Notes: generated from the letters alone by a model not told the origin. DNA of 64,000 nt from Hansfordia pulvinata (GCA_006538405.1 BJKQ01000007.1:2356001-2420000), one strand, 5' to 3'; shown: positions 33,659 through 47,518, numbered from the stretch's first letter. A program made the numbers and translations.

Positions 33659-34606
33659 CTAGTCAGTCGACTTGTGCAGGGAGCCGGTGACGTAATTCTC
33701 GTCGAGGTTGTCGAGCTTGGCCAGGTCCTCGGGCGAGAGCTTGAAGCTGAACGAGTCGAGGTTGGCCTTGATGCGCGAGGGCGTCAGGGATTTGGGCAGG
33801 ACGACGTTGCCGCGGGCGGCGCTCCAGTTGAGCAGGACCTGGGCGGGCTGCTTGCCGAGCTTGTCGGCGATGGCGACGACGGTGGGGTCCTCGAGCTTGT
33901 TGCCGCGGGCCAGGGGCGAGTAGGCCTGGATGATGATGCCGCGCTCGCGGCAGTAGTTGACGAGGTCCTCGCGCTGGCAGAAGGGGTGGACTTCGATCTG
34001 GTTGACGGTGGGCACCAGCTTGGACTCGCGCAGCAGCAGGTCGAGGTCGGCGATGCCAAAGTTGGACACGCCGACGGAGCGGATCTTGCCCAGCCGCTGC
34101 GCCGTCTGCAGCGCCCGCCACGACTCGTGGCGCTTGACGGGGTCGGTCGAGGGCGAGTGGATCAGGTAGAGGTCAAAGTAGTCGAGCTGGAACTTGTCGA
34201 GCGAGTCGCACAGCGCGTTGAACGTGGCCTCGTAGCCGTGGTCGGCGTCCCACAGCTTGGTCGTGACAAACACCTCCTCGCGGGGCACGCCCGACTTGGC
34301 CAGCCACGCCTTGAGCGCGCGGCCGCACGCCTCCTCGTTCATGTAGCGCGCCGCCGAGTCGATGTGGCGGTAGCCGCACTCGAGCGCGGCCGTCACGGCG
34401 TCCTCGGTCTCCTTGCCGTTGGGCGCCTTGTACACGCCGAGGGCGACCTGCGGGATCACGTTGCCGTCGTTCATCGTCAGCGACAGCCGCGATTGCGTCT
34501 CGATCTCCTCGTCGACGTAGCCAGAGTCCTGTCTCTTGGGGATCTTGGCGAGGCCCAGGCCGGGCATGCGCGCGGCAACGGCGGGGACGGGGGCGGCAGC
34601 AGCCAT
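33659..34606 (-). CDS. Aldo-keto reductase (NADPH-dependent)
   Basis: Single exon, 315 residues, ATG at 34606. All parts of the AKR fold are visible: VIPQVALGVY, CGYRHIDSAARYMNE, VFVTTKLW, LDYFDLYLIHSP, GKIRSVGVSNFG, VNQIEVHPF, IIIQAYSPLARG and VVLPKSLTPSRIKANLDSF. The catalytic tetrad is complete: Asp83, Tyr88, Lys117 and His150. The late PKSLTPSRIKAN stretch is the usual NADP phosphate-binding segment. The N-terminal 40 residues precede the barrel; no clear targeting signal is visible. AKRs of this type reduce aldehydes and ketones (sugars, xenobiotics, lipid aldehydes) in the cytosol. Which substrate applies cannot be read from the sequence. The gene stands alone next to the gene-poor region. 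Confidence 0.93.
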   Translation of the reverse strand: MAAAAPVPAVAARMPGLGLAKIPKRQDSGYVDEEIETQSRLSLTMNDGNVIPQVALGVYKAPNGKETEDAVTAALECGYRHIDSAARYMNEEACGRALKAWLAKSGVPREEVFVTTKLWDADHGYEATFNALCDSLDKFQLDYFDLYLIHSPSTDPVKRHESWRALQTAQRLGKIRSVGVSNFGIADLDLLLRESKLVPTVNQIEVHPFCQREDLVNYCRERGIIIQAYSPLARGNKLEDPTVVAIADKLGKQPAQVLLNWSAARGNVVLPKSLTPSRIKANLDSFSFKLSPEDLAKLDNLDENYVTGSLHKSTD

Positions 34607-37557
34607 GATGGAGGTTTTTTTTGTTCTGGTGGGTAACTGGGGTAAAAAGGGGGGGGAAAGAGTAAAAGCCGATGGGAAGAACTATGCGAGTTCTTGCCTG
34701 TAAGTGTAGGAAGATATGCTGAAGTTGGGAGGGATGAGGAGGGAAACTTGAGGGTTTGTCTGATGGTCTGGAGAGAGGGGCAAGAAAGTCGACTTCTTCC
34801 ACGGCGGACGCTGTGTCCTTTATAGACAAAAGTGAAGCCCCATCGAGGCGAGACGTCGAGGCGAGAGAGAGAGAGAGAGAGAGAGACAGGCAGACGTCTC
34901 CTTGGGCAGTCAGCGCAGCAGCTCCTCGCTGCTCCAGGTGCGTCATTTCCCTCGCCGTGCGTGTGTGAATCGGCATCCAGAGTCACATCATCCCTTCCCT
35001 TCCGGCCTAAGCGCGGCGCTCTTCCTGCCGAGCGGGTGTATCCAACATGAGGCAGCCCTCAGCAGATGGCAGTTGACGTCGCACGTAAGGTTAGCTGGCA
35101 CCTCTTCGAGTAGGTAGGTACACTTCCCGGTACATCCATACCTGCCCACACCTACACCTACATGGAAGTAGGCGAGCGGGCTCCATCGCCGCCGCGCCCC
35201 GAGCTACTATACTCGTAAGCTCGAGCGGGTCCGATGAGGGTACATCCATCCCCACGAACCACTCTTTTGCGCTGCATGGTCTCGCGTTCCAAGTGTGGGT
35301 ATGTCGTCTCTGAGTGGGTTCCTGTCCGTATGTGGCCCAGGGAGGGAGGAAGGGGGAGGGGTCTGTGTGTGTGCGTATGTGTGTGTGTGTGTGTATGTGT
35401 GTGTATGTGTGTGAGTGGACTCACTGCCCGGGGTGCGTGTCCCGCATCTTTCCGATGGCATTCTTTCAAAGTCGAGCGTCTGAGGCATCCGTCTTTGTGA
35501 TCCTTGCGCGCCTCCATCCTGGAAAGTAAAGTGGCCCCCCTTTTCCCGCCTATCCACACGTCGACCCCCGCTCTATACGTGGCTCGGAAGAAGAGAGCTT
35601 TGTCTACACGGGGCTCACTCTTTTTTGTTGACGATGGAAGACATCTGCTGGTGGCCACGGGCAAGAATCGAGCCATGTCGTTGCCCGGCTTCCCGTTCTC
35701 GGCCAGTCACCGGCGGCTCAGCGGGAGGGTGAGGGGAGGGGAGGGTGAGGGGGGAATGAGGCTACTGGGTTTAGGTGAGATCTTGTGTCACCCATCAGCC
35801 TCGAGGACCCGGGCCTGTAAGAACGAGGCAGGCTGCCCAGAGCCGGCCCTTGGACTGACGCCAGCATCCATGTTCCGTACCTAACTGGCCAGGTAAAGCA
35901 AGCAAGTACAAGTATCCGTGAGGTACGAGTCGCCGCGGGGCGTCTGTCGGCGTGTTGACATGCAGGCGTGGGTCCGACGCGGTTGGCTGGGCGGCGCCAC
36001 GGGCCACCCGGGCCACACGCTTGGCTGCCACCTCCCTGTACTCGTAAGCGCAAGCCCCAGGCCGAGGACGAGGACGAGGACGCAGCGGCCGGCCTGATAG
36101 GCTGGCACCGGCCCGGCTCTTTTTTTTCTTCTCTGGCTGTGCAAGGCTGCCTGGTGGGGGAGGGGGACAGTACTCGTACGAGTACTCGCGCCATGGTTGG
36201 TGGCCGCTGGGGAACATGACAAGGGGGCTCGTCTTGTGTGTAGGTGTACCCGTACATGTGGTAGAGATGGAGAGACGAAGAGACCAAGATGAGAGAGGGC
36301 TGGCTGATCCGCTGTGCCATGTCGTCATATCGAACAGGCCCCAGAGACACCAGCGTCAGGGGCCTGGCAGCCTCCTCGACACTGCCCCTCGCCCCTCGCC
36401 CCTCGCCGCCGCCGCCGCCGCCGCCGCCGCCAGGCCCTTCCAGCATGTGAAGATGGCACAGATGGCCGGCCCTAGGGCTGCAGAATGATGTGATGAGCCT
36501 ATGCCCCACCCGGCCCTCCGTGTGCCTCTGTGCCCCCCCCCCCCCTATCTCTTCTGTATCTCGGTATCTCAGTACCTTTCTCTCTCTATCTCTCTCTCAG
36601 TCTCTCGCTCAGTCACTCTGTCACTCTCTTTGGTCAGAGGTGTGTGGTTCTGCCCGTCACTCGAAAAACCCCGGTCCGGCCAAGTTGATTGGAATGAGGC
36701 GGTGGCTTCACGCCAATGGACAGTGGACACAGTGTCTGCTCTAACGTACCTGAGTAAATAGGTAGTAGGTACCTGAGGCAGGGAAGAATAAAAGAAAAAG
36801 TATCTTTGCCAGCCAGGGGAGCCCCGCTGGGAACCTTGCGTGCGTCGTGCCAGCTCGGCCGATTTCTTGAGCGAATTAACATGGCCCTCCCTCGGCCGGC
36901 CGGGAGGGAGTGGAAACACTGCTGAGAATGGGCGGGCGATTCAAGGCCGCGCCCAAGTACGAGAATCGCGCCGTCCGCAGGTCCCCACGCCGAGTCGACG
37001 GCGGCGATCGCCCCTCCAAACACCGTCGGCGCCGGCCCCGCTGCCAATAGTATAGTCATCACTTGGATTCGTGCTGCTACCTACGGCTACTCGTATGCTC
37101 GAGCGAGCGAGCGAGCGCACCCGTGCTCGGGTCGAGTGAGTCGACGTCGATTCCCCTGAGCGGGGCGATCGCCCTATGCTGTTAAGGGGGGTGGTCGGCG
37201 GCAATCAACATGGCAATTCTTCCAGGCCTGCCTGTCTGCCCCTCCTGGAGAGCCAACACCCGACTACTCCCAACGCCGTCGCGGTCCCGGATCCCCCCAG
37301 CTTCCGCCCGCCCAGGCTCAACCTGAACCGAACTGAACTGAAGGAGGGGTGGGCCTGGGGTGGCATTGGCTGGATGTAACAACAATCGGTCGGTCCTTGT
37401 CGGGATCCGAGGCCATACTCGCTCGTAAAACGAGTAGGTGCTGGTCTGAATGTAGGTGTAGGTGAGCCAGGTCCTCGCATCCGTGCGTGCGTGGATTCCG
37501 CCCCCCGGAAGCCTGACACTGGTGCTTGCTTTGCGCAAGTCATCAACAACGGTGCCG
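34607..37557. other. Gene-poor region, part 1: promoter of the aldo-keto reductase and beyond
   Basis: GA repeat at about 34862-34887 in the reductase leader, GT-rich tract 35362-35413, GCC repeat about 36405-36431, C13 run 36533-36545, CT-rich tract 36572-36620. TACTCGTA-type octamers at 35210, 36039, 36171, 36177 and 37088. ORFs overlap on several frames without protein-like pattern. No gene called. Confidence 0.4.
36169..36186. repeat. Perfect 18-bp palindrome of the TACTCGTA family
   Basis: AGTACTCGTACGAGTACT reads the same on both strands. It holds two overlapping copies of the octamer in opposite orientation. Confidence 0.95.
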
Positions 37558-38467
37558 CCCCCCCCCCCCCCCCCCCCCCCTTGACCGCCACGGACCAATG
37601 GCGCTCCCCGACGGGCTGGGCGCAGTCACCAATCGCTGCTTGGCGATATGTGAAAAGCCCCATACCCACGTAGATGGCTTCGTCTGCCCCCCCCCCCGGC
37701 GAGGCAATGCCGCTACGCAGCATGCGGTGACAGGGAGCACGCATCCCAGTGTGTCAGCGACGAGTCCGTAGATGCCCGGCCCGTTACCCCTCAATCCCAC
37801 TCGGACCGGGACTCGACAAGCGAGTCGAGAGGTCATCTAATCCGACAGCTGTGCTGTGCATACCGTGTCCTGCCTTGTCTTGTTTTGTCCCGGTTCGGTC
37901 GATGATGAACATGGACTCGTATCCAGAAGTTCTTGCCGGTCTCCAAGCGTCGTCCGTGTAATTAGCTGACAAGGTGTCCCTGCGAGGGCGCCAAGAAGTA
38001 GGAGGGGGACAATATGTGATCGCGCGGCAGCCGAGGGGAAATATTCCAGCCCCGCGCCCGCCGTTGCAGGCTGAAGCCAAATCATCGATTCCCTCAAAAG
38101 ATAAGCGCTCGATCGATGCTCAGGCGCAGTAGCAGTGTGTCTGGTTGGAACTACGAGTGCTAGATCTCGGGCGGCTCATGCGGCACCGTAGATGTGGAGG
38201 CTTTCGAATGCCGTGATCCTGTGCAGGGCTTCGGTCGATTACGGGCGTTTGGGGACGGGACCACAAGTCTAGTTCTGGCTTGACAGCATGGCATTCTCAG
38301 AAGTCCCCCAAGCCCGTATCCGTCTGAACCCGCATTGACCCAGGCGATCATGTCGTCGCAGTCAGAATGGAGTACTGCAGATCCGATGGCCCAGATGGCT
38401 GATCAGCAGCCCGACGTGGCGAAGATGGATCAAGTGTGTGCTTCTCGTTGACTCGCTCTGTTGATCT

Positions 38468-38514
<47 letters not shown>

Positions 38515-41500
38515 GCATGGCCGTCCTCTCTATGTCTTTTGAGCAGACGACTATCCTTGGAAAGTCGACATGTCGTCAAATCGCCGTGGTTCCACAAAGC
38601 GGCGATGGGGAAAAGCGGGATTGCAGCTGGCTGCAGCCTCGTGACCAGCTTCCCAACCCTTACCTGGCGGTCCACACCACGGCTTGTTTGCGCATCTACC
38701 ACGCTCTGCTGGGGTGGTCGAGGACAGCTCTACGGAGTACGAGGGGAAGTGGCCCGGCGGCATCGTGAGGAAAGCGGCGACGACGGTAGGTGGGGGACGC
38801 TGACAGGAGGCCTGCAAGGCTCTTTGACGGCGCTGACGAGGTGTCGTGCGCGCACCGTACTCGCAGACTCGTGTGTCGGCGCAAGCGGACGGCCGATGGA
38901 GACGCGCGAGGAATGGCTTGCCGGCAAGGCAAGGCAAGGCAGAGCGCCGATCCGACTGCGTGCGTTGGAAAGTGGTTCTTGCGGTCCAAAGTCTGGGGAA
39001 GGACAGGCGTAGGTGCCGGGCTTCCCCAGATCGTCGGCTCCGCGTGCATCGACGCCGTTGCAACGGAGAGGCGTGGGTGGTTCGTGGGACCGTCAGGGCG
39101 GAAGGGCGGCAGCATCGACTTTTGCGAAAGCCCATCTGGGCTGCGGGGACTCGTGCATCGTGAGCGTCAGCCGGGAGTCGGGCGTGTCAGGGTCGGGCAG
39201 GAAAAGAGGAGCGACGGCACGAGAGCGGAGACGGCCGGATCGAGGTGGAGAGCGATGTTATGGGTCCGATGGATGGACGACGCTGGAAGAAGCTGGAGGT
39301 AGTGATAAGTGTAGGTGTAGATGTGGTGTACACAGACGGGAAAGGGGGGGGGGGGGGGCGCTGAGCGAGAGAGTCTAGGGGGTTTATCGTAGGGGACGGC
39401 GACGCGGCGGCGAGCAGCAGGGCCCGTTCTATAATAAATACGCCGTAGGGGCCGCGTTAGGGGCAGGGGTGGGAGCCTAGACGCTGAACCTGGGGCTGCT
39501 TAGCGGCAGGTGACCCTGCAGCGGTCGATGCCAGTGGCTGCGGCGTCCCTCAGAGGTATGGATTACGCGGTCATGACTGCACAAGTGGTAATCGAAATTG
39601 ATGCCCGTACCTCAACTGTGCGCTCGTACGAGTAGGTACCTCTTTTGGCGCCAGCTGGCCGGCCGCCGTGTTCTAGAGCGCGTCTTGCTGCACCAGGCGA
39701 CCTTCACTGCCCCGCTCCTGCCCCGCTCCACGTGGCGGCTGAGTGCCCCTTCCTGTTTGGAATCCAAATCCAGGGCATCGTCGATTCGGGCAAGGCGGGC
39801 TTGGAGGCGGGGGTACTTGCATTAACAAGAGCCTCCCACTGCGGCACAAGTCGCGCCTTATCGCCCATCCCAAAAGTCTATTACGACATATAGGCGGCAA
39901 TATCGCTCTCGTAATCTCCCCAACATCTGGCCTTCGGCGTGAACATGGCACATCAATCCGCTCGAGATCACGATTTCCGGGCTTGCCCCTTCGATCCGAT
40001 CCCCTCGCCTACGAGTACGCCCATGTCGCCGACCCAGTCGCTGGCGCCGTTGTCCATGTCACTATCGATACCTATTTGTCCACCGCTGCAGCAGTCCCGC
40101 GCCCTCGGCCACGCGGATCGCTGCTGGCGGGGAAGTCGGCCTACGAGTACTCGCACTGCTGCGCTGCGAGTACAGTACAGCTGCGTAGCATCGACTGATC
40201 CCTCTGGCCCAGCCCAGACGCCAACCTGTTCGACCTCCAACCTTGACCCCGTCTTGCCGCCCTCGCCCGGTTGCAGGGGTGCCTGGCCGCCGCCCGTGAG
40301 CGCCAACCAACCATCTCTCAGCTCGAGATGACCGACCGGCTCGGCGCCATGGCAAGACTACGCAAACAGACAACCAACTCAGTAGTCGGATAAGCGGCCT
40401 CCCCCCTCTCGCCCAGACAAACGCGACAGGATCCAAGCATACGAGTCCATGCCCTTCCCGGACGCCGCTTCAGTCAGACTGGAAGGTGTGATTCCGCCAG
40501 CAGCTCGGTAAAGGCAAGCATCTGCGACGCCCCAAGCCTCGTTTGCGCCACCGGCAGTCTGAGGCTTGCCCATCTGGATCTGGCTGGTTCGGTCTCAAGA
40601 GGATAATCTGGCATGATGACTGCCCTCACTGACCTGCAGCCCCTGAGCCTTCGCCTCGCCGCCCCGCCTGACCCCGACTCCCACGAGTGCCTCGATCGAA
40701 CCACCCTGCACAGCAGATGCTGGAGGGAGCGGGCAGCTGCGGATGAGCGGCATCGCATGATGACGCCCGCGGACCGCGCAAGCTACAGTGCCCGGCGCGA
40801 TTTCATAATGGCAACTCCCGCCTCGGTCTTCTTACGAGTAGAACGTCGCATCACAGCTCAATCCCAGTAGCCACCGACAAGGGAGTGCACAGCCCTCCAC
40901 AGAGACTGCGTGGGCATCCCGGGCCATGCCTGGGACTCGTGCCAAGTCATTGGTCGATTTCCAACGGCTTTTCGCGGCTTTCGGCGTCATTTCTGGCGGG
41001 CCTCCTTTTTCTCGACAGGCAACGCACCGCAAAACGCCCGGAAATCTCAAAGAGCGACATCCCATTCACTCATGAGGATCGCGGCAATTTGACATGACAT
41101 TGACTTGTCGATGGCCTCATGGACCCGTTGAAAATTATGGACAACTGACCTAGTCGCTCCGCTCCGCTGGCGCCCTAGGTACCTGGCCTTGAAGACCGAG
41201 GCGCTGCGAACATGGCCAGATCTGCCATGCTGGCGAAACCTGATTTGTTCCATGGTATTCCGAATACGCCACCTTGTAGGCCACGACTCCCTCCCTGAAT
41301 CATACCCCCAGGAGATGCTCGTCCTGCATGCATTGGTACATGGTCCTCGATCCAGCAGGAGATGAGGCATATCTGCACTGCTGCAGCGCTCGACGTTTTG
41401 CCGAGATCAAGGATCGAATGATCCCAAAGCTGTCGAGCAACACCACATACCCTACTCGCACTGTTCGCACTCGGAGCGCACACATCATAGTGTGTTGTGT

Positions 41501-42143
41501 GTCCAACCTGGGCTACAAAGCGGGGGCTTACCCGTACCATGCTGTCGCCTGCAGCTCGGAGGCGCCAATGAACCTCGAGGACGGGCTGATTCTTGCCCTC
41601 TCTGACCCGGGTCTAGTGGCACCTCGTCCCCTGGTCCTGTCTCGTATTCACGCGTTAGCCAACGTGCCAGGTCTGGGCTACTGGCAGCCATTGCTGCAGC
41701 CTACGAGTAGGCTCTCCTCATCACCCAAGCTGGACATGCTACCGCCGTATCGCTTGCCTGGTACCCGCCAGTCAACAGCGTCCAACCTGAAGGGCATTCG
41801 GTGACGCAGCTGTGCATGAGAAGACGGGCGCCAGCATGCCTTGAGATGTGCTAGCGAACGCATGCTCTGCAGTGAGGCAATAATCGATTCAGCAGCGCGT
41901 ATCGCCACGAGTCTGGATCCTGGAACAAGACTCGGCAGGGACAAGACTCGGCAAGGTACTGTACTCGTAAAGCTAGCATTCGTGCCTTTCGATTCTTAGT
42001 CACAGGGAGCGGACACGGCGGCATGATGTTGGAGTCGCAGGTCTGAGTACTGGTTGTTTCCACTGGCGGCAGGATGGTGTGGTATGCTCTTCAGCGGACA
42101 TTGGTTAGGCCTGTGACTCTTGGATTTTGGGGTAATTCGTATG
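37558..42143. other. Gene-poor region, part 2
   Basis: C23 run 37558-37580, C12 37687-37698, (GA)20 38470-38509, G15 39344-39358. Octamers at 39627, 40010, 40142, 40833, 41702 and 41962. The longest ORFs (170-195 codons) overlap each other on opposite strands around 38.5-39.3 kb and show no conserved pattern. No gene called. Confidence 0.4.
38470..38509. repeat. (GA)20 microsatellite
   Basis: Uninterrupted dinucleotide run of 40 bases. Confidence 0.95.
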
Positions 42144-45028
42144 CCCCCCCCCCCCCCCCCCCCTTCGCCCTTCTCCTTTCACTCGAGGCCGCCCTCAGAC
42201 TCAGCCGTTCGCTCATGGCGTGCTTTCACACACCACCAGAAGATGCGCCACCCAGGCATGATGGAGAGAGAAGTTGTTTCCATCCGCTGTTCACTGGAAG
42301 ACATGACTCCAGAAAATCACCGCAGCGATGCGCTCAAAGATTCGAGTAGTACCCGACCCAGTCGGGCAGGCGCGGCGCTGGAGGAGCGTGTCGGCGCACG
42401 TGTTACCTGCCGCGCACGCGCGCCACATGGGCCCGTGATGGCCTCGCACACCACATCGCGCCGCCCCCCTTTTCCATAGCCGCGTGACGCAATTTTGAGC
42501 CCTGCTGAGTCAACCCCTCGGCGCGCCGGCTCGTGGGATATGAGCGCCTTGATAGGATGAAGATAGCACCTCGCCTCCCGCCCAGCCCCTTGGTAGATAC
42601 CCAGGGTCAGCTGTCACGCCAGAGGACGGTGGAGGCTCGTCTGTTTTCTTCTTCTTCTTCTTTTCTACCACTGATGGCAGTGGTCAGGCTGAGACGGGAC
42701 GTGACGTGATGCGACAAGGTAGAGGATGGGACATGCGGTCGGGCCAAGCCGGTGGCGCTCTCTGGTTGACACTCTTGGCTTTTCCCTCTGTTTATTTCTG
42801 TCAGGGGACGCATGGATCTGGGCTCCCCGCGTGTTCGGACGGTCAGTGCTTTCCCCGAGCGGGTGGCTTGGGCTTGGGCTTGGGATAGGAGGAGGGGGGC
42901 CACCGTCGTGGTGGTATCGTGGCGTCTCCCCGAGTAGCGGGCATCGGATCTGGAGTCTGCCCCTCCACCCCCCTCCCTCCCCCTCTTTCGTCATAATATT
43001 GAAATCCCGGCTCACTGCTCGCGGTGGCGCTCACCATGAGCGAGCTGACGGAGCAAAACCTATCTTGTGAGGGAGTCGAGAGATGTCCCCTGGCGCCGGC
43101 CACGGAGAGCGCTGCCGGGCCGGGTGTACTCTCTTGCTTTCTTCCTTTTGGCTTAGGTTTTTTTTCTCTGCTGCTTCTCATCGCCCTGGCTCGTACCGTG
43201 TTGGGGTGGTCATTTCACGCCGGCTGGGCCGTGGCATTTGTTTGGTCGACAGGCGCCCTGTGAAGGAGCTCGCGGCCATGGTCGCCAACGACCCTGGGCG
43301 GTGACGTCGTCCAAGAAAGGGGGACCGTGTGGAGAGTTTACCCCCCCCCCCCCCCCCCCTCCTTTCCAAGGCTTGGGGCGATAAAGAGGGGTGTGGCTCG
43401 GCTTACAGTTGACAGATACGTACGACAGAGTCTGGTGCGCCACGACCTCGGGACGGGGAATTCCCCCGGGACGTGAGGCGCTTCGCCTCTGCGGTGCCCT
43501 CGGGATCGAGAGCCGCGCCAGACTGGTCGGTCAGCTGTGAAGGTCGGCTGGGATGCTTGGGCACTCTTTTGAGCTTCGACTTTTGCCGTCCGCAACGTGG
43601 ACGCTCGGCCGTCGGCCATAGCCGGGGGGAAGGCACGCAACGTTCACGACAGTCAGGCAAGGAGTGTGAGAAGCCAGCAAGGAAAGCCTGGTACGATTCT
43701 CGAAGACAGCGAGGCATCGACGAAGGAGGGAGGGACGGAGAAAAAAGAATCGCGACTACATGTTTCCCGACGGAGAACTGTGTGCCTCTGGCCAGGGGTC
43801 TGCCCGACTCAGTGAAGACCCCGGGATCAGCCTTGCTGTCACGCACGCTCTGTAAAGATCCGACTGGGAGCCTGTGCCGATCTCTCGATTCTATTCGTCG
43901 GGATCAATCACGAGTGGCTTGCTTTTCGCGGCTTCAGTGGTACTCCCACTTCTGTCCCCCAACTCAACAGAGCATGAGCGGGAGGGAAAAGAAGGAGAAG
44001 AAGAAGGAGAAACAAAGAGTCCGACTCTGAACATGAGCCTCGCGCACTCCCCCAATACAACTCAGAGCTACCACCACAGCTCACCGGGTCTACAGCAGTC
44101 ATCCTTCTGCGCAGCCTTTCGTGCTCGCTGATGGACTGTTACCACACTCATTGCAGTATACACCCTGTTATCAGTTGAGCTTCAGCCGGCCGCGAAGGCT
44201 TCTGTCCAGAGTTCGCTTGGTTGAAGGGAGCAAGCAGCTCACGCCTGAGTCACAGCGCGTGATGACACGTCGACTCTGTACCGGGAACAACCCGATAGCC
44301 TCCCCCCTACGACAAGAAGCTCCAGAGATCCGTGCTGAGCGGCGATTGGCCATCCTTGCACTTGATGAGATCCCACACTTGAGTCTTCGATAGTTTCTGT
44401 CCAAGTCCTTTCTCTCAGTACTGCCGTGGGAACTGTTCATCGCTGATACTAGAGGAACAAGAGCCCCAATACTCATTGCAGTCTCTAGGCGACGTGCGTA
44501 CACTCTGCGACCCCAGCACCCCTTCGAGCTCAATCAGCATTCCGACCACTTGCCGCACGCCCACCTCGGATGCTCTGGGCGCGTAGCGTGCCAGGTGCAA
44601 GTCGTGACATGCCTCACAGGTACTCCATACGCAGTTCACTCCCCGTTGATCACTGCTCTCTGCTCTCTGGATACTCACGCGGCTCAGGGATCAGAGTTCG
44701 ATGCTGTGACGGGGCAATCACCCCGCCACTGCGGCGGCGTCGAGAGACGAAATCTCGAGGTCTACTGCCGCGTCTTGCTCGACGACACCAAGCTCGGTCG
44801 GTGTTTCGTGATTCCTGAGCCGAGACTTGCAACCAACCAACCAACCAGCCAACCAGCCAACCAGCCGCAAAGCTTTGACTAAGGTCAGAGCAGGTTTCAT
44901 CAGAATCTGTTGCACACGCCGTGCTGTTGCACCCAAGACTCTTGTTCTCGACAGGCCAGAACCGTCCATGGCAGGAGGCCGCGGCATGGAAAACGGGATG
45001 CTAAGGAGAGGGCGAGACTCGCCGGCTC

Positions 45029-45030
<2 letters not shown>
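42144..45030. other. Gene-poor region, part 3
   Basis: C20 run 42144-42163, C19 run 43341-43359, and a CCAA/CCAG-type tetranucleotide tract 44830-44868. A short minus-strand ORF at 44415-44678 has a somewhat protein-like end but no start, splice or family support. No gene called. Confidence 0.4.

Positions 45031-45100
<70 letters not shown>
45031..45100. repeat. (CA)35 microsatellite
   Basis: Uninterrupted dinucleotide run of 70 bases. Confidence 0.95.
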
Positions 45101-45104
<4 letters not shown>

Positions 45105-45809
45105 CTTCCTCGGTCGGAATGAAGAGGCCAGTCTTGGAATAAATCAGACATGAATCTTGGAATGTTTGGGTGCTCAACATGACACAACACCACAAATCAT
45201 CGTCCGCTGCATGCACAGAGTTGAGCCCAGCAGGGATGGGTTGCCCCGTGCCGGTCTTGGGGGAAAGAAACAGCTGGGCATGTTGGCGAAAAAGAAACAT
45301 GATTCTCTCTCCTCCTCATCCTCCTCCTCCTTTTCTTCTTCTTTCTTCAACACAGCTGCACCTTTCGGGGCCAGCCAGGGCTGCTTGGCCCATCTCCGAC
45401 GGACGCGTCGCCAGCGCGGGCGGGCCGATGAAGAATCGGGAAGAAGGTCCGGGGGCCTTTGTTTGAGGCCGGGACAGCACATTGCGCAGTTTACATGCCT
45501 ACTCACATACCTCTCACCTACCTGCCTGTCTACCTGCCTGTCTACCTGCAACAACGAGCACGCCGTCTGCGAGTCAAAGACAGACAGACAGACAGGCAGA
45601 CAGACGGAAACACAAAGCGCGTTGCAAAGTCCAGTCCAACCTCCCGGTCCATCACCCGGCCAGAAGTCGCGCTGAGCATGAGAGAGAGCGCAGTCAGCCA
45701 AAGCTTGACCGAGCGACCGAGCTGCTGGCGATGCACGAGGTTGAGACCAAAAGGAAAGGGCCCTTCTCATCTCGAGGTTTCGTCCCTCTAGACCCCCCCC
45801 CCCCCTTCT

Positions 45810-45844
<35 letters not shown>

Positions 45845-46610
45845 AAGACGCAACATGTTCGATCGCAACGACATGCTTGCCTACACTGTCTCTCCCTTCT
45901 TTTTGGTTGCCCAGGAACGCCCGCTAAGGGGGGGGGGGGGGGGGGCGGGGTTCCGCACCCGAGGTTCGCGCGCGCGATTGCCATGTCTCTACCGCACGCA
46001 CGCGCGTGACTCTGCTCGGGGGATAAAAGAGAGACAGAGACACAAACACGCAGAGACGGCAAAAATAAAAATAAAAAATAAGAAGAAAGACAGAGATAAA
46101 GAGATGTTGATGGTGGCTGGCGGGTGGTGGTGGTGCGAGGCGGGTCTCGGGACGACATGGCAAAACCAGCAAACTCAGTCCCGGGGGGATTGTCTGAATC
46201 GGATGTGCCAAATGCCATGTCTGGTCTGTGCCTTTTCCGCCTTTTCCCCCCCTTTTTCTCGTCTGCCCCTCCCCCGCGCGCTCTCCGGCACAGCAGCCGA
46301 GTGGTGTCGCCGAACGAACGGGCGGGCGGGCTACTCGTACGTAGGTACGCAGTTTGTCCACTTGTCTGTCTGTCTGTCTGTCTATCTTCTATCTGTCTGT
46401 CTGACTGACAGACGATCTGGTCTGACTTTCTGTCTGCCCGTCCGTGCTCTGCGTGTCTCTCTCGCCCGAAACACCCGCTGTCTTGTCTCTGCCCAGATCG
46501 ACCGAGAGACTCACGCCACGGCCACATTGCCATCCACATCCCCATCTCCATCTCCATCTCCATCTCCCGTTCTGTGGTCACCGCCGGCGGCAATCGAGAA
46601 GAGAACAAGC

Positions 46611-46704
<94 letters not shown>

Positions 46705-47484
46705 TGGCCACGAAAGTGCTCACTACCTTAGATCGACCCAACCCAAGACATGTCTCCCCAAGTCCCCATCCGAGCAACAATGGGTTTCTTCCTAGCGTCG
46801 TCCGAAAACCGCTTGCTTGCTTGCTTGCTTGCTATGGGGGAAAAGGCGGAGGCGAACTCTTTCCTCCTGCACTCGTAGGGGCCATCCCCCAAGACGGCCA
46901 TGTTGCCCTCTCTTTCCCACGGTTGGCTGGCGCGCCATCCGAGCGATCCGCTTTGGTGGTCTCTTCTTCTGCACATTCCTTTTCTTTTTATCTCTCTCTC
47001 CTCCAGCTTCTTCGCCGCCCGCGCGCACCATTCCGTAAAGGGGGGCCCCTAGAGATCCATGGGAGCCGTTCAGGAATGCTGCTGCCTGCCGGCCTGCCTG
47101 TATAAGGTAAGTAGGTACCTACATGCAGGTAGGCAGATACCGGGGCACGTAGAGAGAGAGAGAGAGGTATTGACTTACTGACGTGTACAGTTACTCATAG
47201 CTGTGGATACAATTGATGTATTCAATGGGGGTAGGTAGGCATTGTCCATCGCTGGCCGCTTGTATTCCATCTTGTATTACTCCCAAGTTGTTTGTTGATG
47301 TCCCTCTTCTCGCCGCATGGGAAATTCTTGCCTTGGGTACTCGTAGTTCCGGTCAGACAGACAAAAGCGCGTGTGTAAGTCGGGAGGGGGCGGGGGCTGC
47401 TTCTCTCACCGCTCCGGGATGACGCCCCTCGTCGGCAGCCATCTTCGTCTTCTCATCATTCTCCCCCTTCCCGCAGCCAGCAAA

Positions 47485-47518
<34 letters not shown>

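Noticed and set aside
44415..44678. Minus-strand ORF ending with a somewhat protein-like helix (VGVRQVVGMLIELEGVLG)
   Set aside because: No start, no flanking exon and no family recognised; could be a remnant of a gene but not supportable.
45855..47105. 416-codon ORF on the plus strand
   Set aside because: Made of GA, CATCTC and TGTC repeats read as low-complexity peptide; no conserved motif.
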